Position numbers and translations under genes: made by a program. Shown here one piece after another: positions 61,501 through 64,000 of a DNA stretch of 64,000 bases. Each line of letters begins with the position of its first letter. The stretch's first letter is position 1. Below the pieces are notes generated by a model, which had not been told where the DNA came from, did not search any database, and worked only from the letters and a program-made list of their open reading frames with translations. Source of the DNA: Saturnia japonica (Eukaryota > Arthropoda > Insecta > Lepidoptera > Saturniidae); assembly GCA_033032175.1 (NCBI GenBank), contig CM065318.1, forward strand, positions 5,704,001-5,768,000, written 5' to 3'.

Positions 61501-63976
61501 CGTTGTAAATTTTATTTATTGGTTTCTTTTTTAATTTCGAATCAATATATATATTTACGTATTAACTCCCTTTTTACTGCAAAAACACTCAAATGAGAAT
61601 ATTATTAACAGGAAGAACTAATCTAGTTGTTTATCTTAGGACATCCAATAATTAAAGTGTTGCAGATTGCGATCTCAATTTTTGTTATAGTTTATTTTTG
61701 TTATTTCATTTCCACAGCTTACACACCCCTCAATTGTATTATCGATTATATATCTACTCTAAAAAGGATCGATAATCGATAGCACAACTTCAATTGAAGT
61801 TATGCTACATCTCTAAAATAAACTTTTGACATATTATATCAGCATCATGCAAGCCTTCTTAGGATGCACCAAGTATAGTGGCATTGTTCGAAATTCCGCA
61901 TTTTGGAACGAAGTTAGTGACTTTTACTGCCCTATTTGTTTATGAGGGTATTATTTTGTGAAAATCCATCTTGAGACAGTAGGAAGGAAGCATTCATTTG
62001 AATTCGTTTAAGGGAGTCGTACGGCGGCACCGCGGAGGAGTTTTTCATCGACATGATGATCCAGCGGCACGCGAGGCAGCTGGTGTCGAGCGCGAGGCTG
62101 CTAGCGCTGGGTCGACTGGCGGCCGCGCTCGATCTGCACCTGGTCGCTTGGTTGTCCGGGGAGCGCGAGCGTGCTGCCCGAGTAGACTCCGCCGTGCTCT
62201 GTCTCAAGCGTCTGCACGACGACTTCGCCTGGCCCTACCCTGTACTACAGCACGACGCGCATGCGCGATACTCACACACCAGACCCAGCATACCCACCAG
62301 TCAGTATTTTATATACCTACCACGACGCGACGGTGCCATACAAGCATGTGGTTCGCCTGATGGTAACCAGAAGCATCATATGCTCGTTGCCGACTCTTTA
62401 ACAACCTTTCAGTCCCCTGTTGAAGAACCCCGTAATGTAATTCCATCGACAACATCGCGATGCGACCATTGTATGGTAGTAGGGTGTTTTGTAATGCATG
62501 CTTTAGCCCTTAAGTTACTCTAAAGTTGAAAATCCATCACAAAGTAATTATATCCAATTAAACTTAAAAATTGGGATCATTCAGTAAAATCAAAGTTTCC
62601 CACTGATTACTTTTTTTATTTAATTTGCCAGCAACAAGAAGACTACTTGTCGGGCCAAGGCAGTGTGCAGTGTTGACATGCATTGCATTTATCTTTCCAC
62701 AATTCTTAAAAGAGTACCCTTAGTGTAGTACCTACTATTTTCAGGTACATCATCCGTTACTCAGCATTTAGAGTGTAAGGGGTGCCAAATTACGTGTTTA
62801 AAACTGAGACGTCCAGGCCAACCTCTCCTGTATCCTGTTAATTAACGGACGAGGAGATGGCGATAGCGAGATACTAGGGCTGTTTTGCCAGACAAGGTCG
62901 CGGATGCATGTGGTGAAAAGTCCGTAATAGTGACTCGCTTTTGCGTGTCGCGTTTCGGGATCAGTCTGTGCATATCTGTGCATGTATGTGTGTAAGTCGC
63001 CGTCGTGTTAGGATTGTATTGTGCTTACCATCAGGAACAGTATAGTCAATTTGCCAAGCTTTTATAATAAAAAATAAAAACATGTAATCAACAGTATATA
63101 GTACATAATGGTTTTGTAATTCCGGCAGATTCTTACAGTCCCTCAGTCGAGTCTGACAGTCTGTGCGGCGACAGTGGATACATGAGTTTACCTCTACGTG
63201 CCGCTTTACCGATGATGGCTGGCGGCGCGCCTACGTCACCGGGACCCGTCAGGTATTTTCTTCACATGACGAATAATTGTAGGTACATTGTAATTGTTGT
63301 GTTAGATTACTGTATACCTAAAACTGTTTTTAACTGATTTTAGATACAGTAAGATAACGAATTTATACATTTAAATTCCTTGACCTGATACCGATCTCTG
63401 CTAAAATGTCTCTTTTCGCCTTGTATCATGGACTAGATAAAGTAGGAAGAAAATACTTTAGACAATAATTCCACCTTCAAAATTAGAACTCAATCAGTAT
63501 GTTTAGATATATTACATTCTATATTATACTAGCTGTTGCCCGCGACTAAATATTTATTATTGGAAACTGGGTACAACATTTATAAAGTTCGTTAGTGCTT
63601 CTTATAGATTAAAGAGAGGTAATAGGTCACAGAACTCCTTAGGGTTGGGGTGTTCAAGATCGGCAGCGCGCTAGTGATTCCTACGTTACTACAGGCATCT
63701 ATAGGCTACGGTAGCCACTTACCAAAAAAACGTGAAACTTTCTTTTAGTTGACGCCGCTCGAGTTTTTGCCTCTGTCAAATATGCAAACATGTAGTAGCA
63801 TATTGATTTGTTTATGTTAGTTCTGCGGGCGAGGGCAGCGTGGCGGAGGGTGGCGGAGTCGCGTGGGGCGGGGAGGCACTAGACGCTGGCGAGGAGCGCC
63901 GGTACGCTGCGCTCATGGAGCGTCTTCATCATCACCAAGCTGAACGAGGATCGCACACCGCGCACGTACAATTACG
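23908..63976 (+). CDS. Ric1: RIC1 homologue (Drosophila Rich), Rab6 exchange-factor subunit; 24 exons, 3' end outside window
   Basis: RIC1 pairs with RGP1 to activate Rab6 in Golgi-endosome trafficking (known for the family). Seen: protein starts [15 protein letters not shown], close to RIC1 N-termini. Exons: 23908-24048, 25370-25477, 26011-26160, 29732-29915, 30018-30151, 33903-33994, 34267-34383, 34965-35121, 36080-36202, 37448-37711, 38996-39164, 39372-39563, 40629-40807, 42460-42531, 54119-54362, 54555-54664, 55554-55781, 55861-56004, 57202-57316, 59200-59324, 61036-61205, 62013-62299, 63129-63252, 63821-63976. All have AG/GT borders and the phases join without a stop, giving about 1261 residues. 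The N-terminal half is the WD40-type propeller; exons 15-22 carry the RIC1 domain. The final exon ends in phase 2 at a GT, so the gene continues to the right. Introns are swollen by transposons, and intron 14 (11.6 kb) holds two cuticle genes on the other strand. No break was seen, so it is likely functional. Confidence 0.95.
24690..25099 (-). pseudogene. Retroelement polyprotein C-terminal fragment in Ric1 intron 1
   Basis: Minus-strand reading gives [23 protein letters not shown] and, after a break, [20 protein letters not shown] and [17 protein letters not shown]. The order (E-L-T-V-P-W-E, then V-E-V-G-A-R-G) is one I associate with uncharacterised reverse-transcriptase-linked proteins of animals. 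A stop and frameshifts show it is a relic. Family not assigned. Confidence 0.5.
26461..27765 (+). mobile_element. Complete but inactive mariner-like element (1305 bp) in Ric1 intron 3
   Basis: TA at 26459-26460 and 27766-27767 flank terminal repeats of about 28 bp (CAGAGTGGACCAGAAAAGCG against the complemented right end, several mismatches). The transposase starts [20 protein letters not shown] at 26576, has a TAA at 26972, and shifts frame near 27298. The second catalytic Asp is replaced by Tyr ([10 protein letters not shown]). The third region is [10 protein letters not shown], with the Asp retained. Dead copy; 22418-23174 is a truncated sister. Confidence 0.88.
27766..29731. other. Rest of Ric1 intron 3
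   Basis: AT-rich. Near 28290-28400 (minus) is a non-LTR-type tail whose inverted relative lies at 39840-39975 ('gaaccgattttgttctagt', 'gagtgttcttagttatgat'). Nothing else recognised. Confidence 0.45.
30152..31550. other. Left part of Ric1 intron 5
   Basis: AT-rich sequence with a short GC-rich patch at 30300-30360. No gene or classified repeat seen. Confidence 0.35.
31552..32578. mobile_element. Candidate ~1-kb non-autonomous element with inverted ends in Ric1 intron 5
   Basis: 'ttttcaacacatttgctc' (about 31558-31575) recurs complemented at about 32555-32572. Inside, a 62-codon frame (about 31911-32096, plus) reads [20 protein letters not shown], then [16 protein letters not shown], which looks like a genuine acidic protein fragment but was not recognised. 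Target duplication unclear. Confidence 0.4.
33116..33340 (-). pseudogene. Reverse transcriptase C-terminal fragment
   Basis: Frame reads [18 protein letters not shown], then [12 protein letters not shown]. The L-x-W-Y-x-H-(V/I)-x-R...(R/K)-W-M-D pattern is the usual C-terminal tail of RTE/CR1-like reverse transcriptases. No YADD region is nearby. Confidence 0.55.
33420..33650 (+). pseudogene. Second reverse transcriptase tail fragment
   Basis: Plus-strand reading contains [14 protein letters not shown], then, after stops, [18 protein letters not shown], resembling the R-I-T-N-E-x-V-L ... K-M-I-G-H-L-V-R tail of non-LTR reverse transcriptases. It ends in a short (GAA)n run at 33648-33660. Opposite in strand to the neighbour at 33116-33340. 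Confidence 0.5.
33903..37711 (+). CDS. Ric1: Ric1 exons 6-10 (residues 240-490)
   Basis: Exons 33903-33994 (ends phase 2), 34267-34383 (ends phase 2), 34965-35121, 36080-36202 and 37448-37711. Junction codons rebuild N-S-Q-V-D-V-F and [15 protein letters not shown], the latter a WD40-like strand, followed by [20 protein letters not shown], a conserved block of the family. Exon 10 ends [17 protein letters not shown], at the end of the propeller half. An (AT)n run and a repeat at 34700-34920 lie in intron 7; a full-length 615-bp repeat lies in intron 9. Confidence 0.93.
34548..34591. repeat. (AT)n microsatellite
   Basis: About 44 bases of uninterrupted alternating AT in Ric1 intron 7. Confidence 0.95.
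34700..34920 (+). repeat. Interspersed repeat ending ~50 bp before Ric1 exon 8
   Basis: Shares 'aactggttctcaagtgcagct', 'gcacacctgttggtg' and 'gattttcaacttaaggg' with 56965-57050, in the same orientation. No coding potential. Confidence 0.5.
35200..36060. repeat. Repeat-like non-coding DNA in Ric1 intron 8
   Basis: Contains T-rich runs, a 'tgtataacaaataaatgtctt' tail (about 35618-35637) typical of retroposon 3' ends, and 'gcctgatggtaa' motifs seen again near 37058 and 62352. Boundaries not defined. Confidence 0.3.
36226..36840 (+). repeat. 'ctagctgtgcc' interspersed repeat, full-length copy
   Basis: Runs from 'actagctgtgccccacgggt' to 'ttttagtatagat'. Inverted relative of 417-1066 along its whole length. 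Lies in Ric1 intron 9. Confidence 0.65.
37712..38995. other. Ric1 intron 10
   Basis: A GC-rich patch at about 38090-38260 stands out from AT-rich DNA and looks like a retroposon piece, but I could not assign it. No gene seen. Confidence 0.35.
38996..42531 (+). CDS. Ric1: Ric1 exons 11-14 (residues 491-694)
   Basis: Exon 11 begins [20 protein letters not shown] and reads on through [19 protein letters not shown] and WWRDYIVIG, the most recognisable RIC1 motifs. Exons: 38996-39164 (ends phase 1), 39372-39563 (ends phase 1), 40629-40807, 42460-42531. The acceptor of exon 11 is the AG at 38994-38995, not the later CAG at 38998-39000, because only the former keeps the conserved frame. Exon 14 encodes an acidic [14 protein letters not shown] linker before the RIC1 domain. 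Intron 13 holds a Harbinger-like element. Confidence 0.92.
39830..40530 (+). repeat. Cluster of retroposon tails in Ric1 intron 12
   Basis: Three adjacent pieces. 39840-39975 has 'aaaatcggttcagccgtttg', a classic LINE tail. 40060-40255 resembles the 3' half of 50804-51106 ('cagagattagcgtg', 'tttataatatta'). 40368-40530 begins 'ctagcggtgtgcc' and resembles 53088-53250. Confidence 0.5.
41143..42109 (+). mobile_element. Harbinger-like deletion derivative (967 bp) in Ric1 intron 13
   Basis: Ends are inverted: ggccacatacaggcggaatt at 41143-41162 and its near-complement at 42090-42109. A 60-codon frame at 41273-41455 reads [20 protein letters not shown], then RRYWVHPLN. The acidic/Leu start and R-R-x-W-V-H-P block recall the N-terminus of PIF/Harbinger transposases; the nuclease part is absent. 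Target duplication not clear. Confidence 0.6.
42532..43552. other. Start of Ric1 intron 14
   Basis: No gene seen. A frame at 42652-42852 has no recognisable content. Ends at the poly(A) signal of the first cuticle gene. Confidence 0.4.
43584..45501 (-). CDS. RR-2 cuticular protein (chitin_bind_4), 3 exons, nested in Ric1 intron 14
   Basis: Cuticle structural protein that binds chitin. Exons right to left: 45484-45501 (MNTYFT), 44407-44499 and 43584-44120, all with GT-AG borders in phase 0, giving 215 aa. Residues 1 to about 18 form a signal peptide ([15 protein letters not shown]). The RR-2 domain, about residues 38-100, reads [20 protein letters not shown], then [17 protein letters not shown] and [12 protein letters not shown], near the RR-2 consensus. 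The tail is rich in H, P, V and I with repeated 'ITPV' units and a basic end. AATAAA lies at 43553-43558. Intron 1 holds a ~600-bp repeat. The paralogue lies upstream on the same strand. RR-2 proteins usually belong to hard cuticle (family knowledge). Confidence 0.9.
44780..45385 (-). repeat. Interspersed repeat within intron 1 of a cuticle gene (copy 2)
   Basis: 44990-45385 is the inverted relative of 21866-22252. The left part (44780-44980) shares 'gtcgcgttt.gg.atcagt' and neighbouring motifs with 62850-62990. It is inserted between the six-codon first exon and the signal-peptide exon. Confidence 0.55.
45516..45560 (-). promoter_or_regulatory. Probable core promoter of downstream cuticle gene
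   Basis: On the minus strand a TATATAAC box lies at about 45551-45558. A TCACT initiator-like motif lies some 30 bases further, ahead of the ATG at 45501. The layout mirrors the paralogue's promoter; the initiator match is weaker. Confidence 0.5.
46096..46318 (-). repeat. Short interspersed repeat downstream of cuticle genes
   Basis: Inverted relative of 6945-7147; ends 'cgcgagcggagccgcgggca' plus 'cagctagttat'. It lies between the two cuticle genes. Confidence 0.5.
46581..50485 (-). CDS. RR-2 cuticular protein (chitin_bind_4), 4 exons, nested in Ric1 intron 14
   Basis: Exons right to left: 50468-50485 (MNFYLA), 49893-49982, 47886-47982 (ends phase 1) and 46581-47020; about 214 aa. The signal peptide is [19 protein letters not shown]. 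The RR-2 domain begins [20 protein letters not shown] and continues over the extra intron as [20 protein letters not shown], then GFNAVIKR. The usual T-A-D is W-A-D here. The C-terminal half is Ala/Pro/Val-rich with repeated 'API' and 'APVAP' units, typical of flexible cuticle protein tails. A probable poly(A) signal lies at 46408-46413. It shares gene plan and intron phase with the neighbour at 43584-45501, so the two arose by tandem duplication. Confidence 0.9.
47021..47885. other. Extra intron of the four-exon cuticle gene
   Basis: 865-bp phase-1 intron splitting the chitin-binding domain before G-S-Y-S-L. AT-rich, no repeat partner recognised. The paralogue has no intron at this point. 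Confidence 0.8.
47983..49892. repeat. Intron 2 of the four-exon cuticle gene, with two repeat copies
   Basis: 48540-48680 and 49380-49520 share 'gtgcg.gcatc.tgtaac', 'g.gacatgatgaag' and flanking sequence in the same orientation; 48900-49040 contains two 'gttccttaaa..ttggtgaaa' units. Unassigned non-autonomous elements. Confidence 0.45.
50531..50567 (-). promoter_or_regulatory. Core promoter of upstream cuticle gene (TATA plus initiator)
   Basis: On the minus strand a TATATAAAT box lies at 50559-50567, and an arthropod-type initiator TCAGT at 50531-50535, about 30 bases apart, the canonical spacing. The ATG at 50485 follows 46 bases later, with a short leader. Confidence 0.65.
50804..51106 (+). 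repeat. 'ctagctgtgcc' repeat, short copy
   Basis: From 'actagctgtgccgcacggtt' to 'aatattcgtatagat', same family as 36226-36840 but internally deleted. Confidence 0.6.
51718..53090 (-). pseudogene. 5'-truncated RTE-like non-LTR retrotransposon (reverse transcriptase C-terminal part)
   Basis: Read right to left: [20 protein letters not shown] (finger/palm), [17 protein letters not shown], then the open frame 51982-52611 with the catalytic [15 protein letters not shown] box, [33 protein letters not shown], and finally [19 protein letters not shown] from a shifted frame (51804-52031). It ends near short 'tacata' repeats at 51715-51735, as in RTE-like elements. Frameshifts and stops are present; the endonuclease is missing. 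Confidence 0.85.
53088..53380 (+). repeat. Retroposon tail next to the RTE-like fragment
   Basis: Starts 'ctagcggtgtgcccgccgt', holds two 'ttcccgt.tacaa.attt.atcaaaatcgg' units, like 40368-40530. Confidence 0.45.
53381..54118. other. Right end of Ric1 intron 14
   Basis: AT-rich; a small hairpin-like 'gtccacggacccctgagtgtc' lies at about 53818-53838. Nothing else recognised. Confidence 0.35.
54119..56004 (+). CDS. Ric1: Ric1 exons 15-18 (residues 695-936, start of RIC1 domain)
   Basis: Exons 54119-54362 (ends phase 1), 54555-54664, 55554-55781 and 55861-56004. Motifs in order: [80 protein letters not shown] and [12 protein letters not shown]. These match the C-terminal RIC1 domain, which in the family contributes to the Rgp1/Rab6 interaction. 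Exon 17 is immediately preceded by a 550-bp repeat whose sister copy lies before exon 22. Confidence 0.95.
54975..55525 (+). repeat. Unclassified ~550-bp repeat upstream of Ric1 exon 17
   Basis: Direct, colinear relative of 61348-61880. Strongest blocks: 'actttctatgttacttaaaa', 'ggaagaactaatct.gttgt', 'ttatcttaggacatccaata' and 'agattgcgat'. No terminal inverted repeats or poly(A) end seen. Confidence 0.65.
56390..56840. other. Possible degraded Tc1-type remnant in Ric1 intron 18
   Basis: After 'acaggttggacaaaaaataa' a frame starts M-S-S-N-I-N-Q and is stopped at once. The composition suggests an old transposase N-terminus, but no catalytic motif is visible. Confidence 0.25.
56940..57115 (+). 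repeat. Interspersed repeat ending just before Ric1 exon 19
   Basis: Relative of 34700-34920: shared 'gaactggtt.tcaagt.cagct', 'acacacct.taggtg' and 'attttcaactt.ag.gtggta'. Confidence 0.5.
57202..63976 (+). CDS. Ric1: Ric1 exons 19-24 (residues 937-1261, C-terminal part, incomplete)
   Basis: Exons 57202-57316, 59200-59324, 61036-61205, 62013-62299, 63129-63252, 63821-63976. Exon 19 encodes [18 protein letters not shown]. Exons 20-21 encode a variable P/S-rich linker ending [11 protein letters not shown]. Exon 22 encodes [16 protein letters not shown] and [20 protein letters not shown], both family-typical. The exon 22 donor must be GTCAGT at 62300, because the GTATTT at 62304 would put a stop into exon 23. 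Exon 24 ends HTAHVQLR, matching the S-Q-V-Q-L-R-Y block upstream of the C-terminus. Roughly 150-200 residues should lie to the right, judging from family length. Confidence 0.9.
57317..59199. other. Ric1 intron 19
   Basis: 57500-57740 resembles a LINE 3' tail ('gtcaaatcggtta', 'gacagacagacggacag'). The rest is AT-rich with a (GA)n run at 58147-58157. No gene seen. Confidence 0.4.
59659..60964 (-). mobile_element. Apparently intact mariner-like transposon (1306 bp) in Ric1 intron 20
   Basis: Terminal repeats of about 31 bp match perfectly (CAAGGTGTCCAGAAAGGGTA at 59659 and complemented at 60964, and the match continues inward). TA lies on both sides (59657-59658; 60965-60966). It contains one open transposase frame. 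Total length is almost the same as the dead relative at 26461-27765. It is inserted antisense to Ric1. Confidence 0.93.
59766..60848 (-). CDS. Mariner-like transposase, 360 aa, uninterrupted, all three catalytic Asp present
   Basis: Cuts and pastes its own element. Seen: HTH 1 (about 1-50, TGHRAFC-like start [20 protein letters not shown]), GRPR linker (65-68), HTH 2 (about 76-118, [20 protein letters not shown]), then the catalytic core: D155 ([16 protein letters not shown]), D250 ([13 protein letters not shown]) and D292 ([18 protein letters not shown]). D250 and D292 have 41 residues between them (36 if D287 is used), pointing to DD41D-type mariner relatives. The frame runs from ATG 116 bases inside the right terminus to a stop 107 bases from the left one. 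It has no internal stop or frameshift, unlike every other transposase in the window. Inference: a young insertion, possibly still active. Confidence 0.93.
   Translation of the reverse strand: MEQYSGTHRAFCLRAYYRNGDSIVTAQRLYRAEYRTRHAPSDDSIRKWIRMFENTGATVKIQNSGRPRSVRDEETIEEVEASVRQNPSLSIRKRSQALNIKKSSLHSILKKDLHLKAYKIHLVQELKDTDYANRLNFANEMLQRFNNFNNILFSDEANFHLNGHVNKQNCRYWAVENPRRKHERPLHSPKVVVWAAMSAKGIIGPYFHEDQRDRAINVNSDRYCDMLRNFLVPELQEFAGFNSRTWFQQDGATCHTSNDSMEVVKELFPNKVISRRGKINWPPRSPDLSPLDYFAWGYLKSKVYYQNNPTNLTQLKQNIRSEMAAISIAMCQRVIANLRFRLEECQQRNGHHLDNIIFSK
61348..61880 (+). repeat. Unclassified ~530-bp repeat upstream of Ric1 exon 22
   Basis: Sister of 54975-55525, same orientation, with several small deletions. 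Contains a 61-codon frame not conserved in the sister. Confidence 0.65.
62340..63060. repeat. Repeat-like DNA in Ric1 intron 22
   Basis: 62345-62500 includes the 'gcctgatggtaa' motif shared with 35708 and 37058; 62790-63010 shares 'gtcgcgttt.gg.atcagt' and flanks with 44840-44980. Probably SINE-like; boundaries unclear. Confidence 0.4.
63253..63820. other. Ric1 intron 23
   Basis: A 'tactagctgttgcccgcgac' start at 63528 marks a truncated 'ctagctgtgcc' repeat. Nothing else recognised. Confidence 0.45.
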
Positions 63977-64000
63977 GTACACGATAATTTAATAATTGCC

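Noticed and set aside
62053..62523. 156-codon frame running past Ric1 exon 22
   Set aside because: It is the Ric1 frame read through the donor at 62300 into the intron; the next exon only fits if spliced there.
1..64000. CRISPR array or bacterial-type mobile island
   Set aside because: No regularly spaced direct repeats; gene structure, introns and repeats are those of an insect genome.

Overview
This window looks like nuclear DNA of an insect, most likely a moth or butterfly. The genes are AT-rich with many short introns, there are two Rebers-Riddiford (RR-2) cuticle protein genes, and many copies of short repeats beginning 'ctagctgtgcc' of the kind common in Lepidoptera. Many Tc1/mariner and non-LTR relics are present. 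There are no bacterial-style operons, CRISPR arrays or convincing tRNA or rRNA genes. The species cannot be named from the sequence alone.

Four host genes are supported. (1) On the minus strand, 5931-13996, a five-exon gene encodes a very large (about 2030 aa), acidic/serine-rich nuclear-type protein with AT-hook-like motifs; its family was not recognised. (2) On the plus strand, from 23908 past the right edge, lies the orthologue of RIC1 (Drosophila Rich), a subunit of the Ric1-Rgp1 exchange factor for Rab6. Twenty-four coding exons (about 1261 residues) were mapped splice site by splice site, with consistent reading phase throughout. (3) and (4) Inside the 11.6-kb intron 14 of Ric1, on the opposite strand, sit two paralogous RR-2 cuticle protein genes (43584-45501 and 46581-50485). 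Each has a six-codon first exon and a TATA box upstream. One RR-2 gene has an extra intron inside the chitin-binding domain.

The rest is mostly mobile DNA. From left to right: non-LTR 3' tails; two mariner relics (1293-2035; 4096-5474, with recognisable terminal repeats); several hairpin/MITE-like elements; and a striking 5.4-kb near-palindrome (16493-21863) with nearly identical outer ends, TA flanks and a mariner-like transposase gene in each arm pointing outward. Next come a repeat/Jockey/truncated-mariner stack (21866-23174) and a dead mariner-like element (26461-27765). Further right are reverse-transcriptase fragments, a Harbinger-like deletion derivative (41143-42109) and an RTE-like non-LTR fragment (51718-53090). 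Last is a 1306-bp mariner-like element with an uninterrupted 360-codon transposase and matching terminal repeats (59659-60964).

The host genes do not form a functional unit: a housekeeping trafficking gene carries developmentally expressed cuticle genes in an intron and has accumulated transposons elsewhere. The main leads are the palindromic composite, the apparently intact mariner-like element, and a ~540-bp direct repeat of unknown origin lying in two different Ric1 introns.
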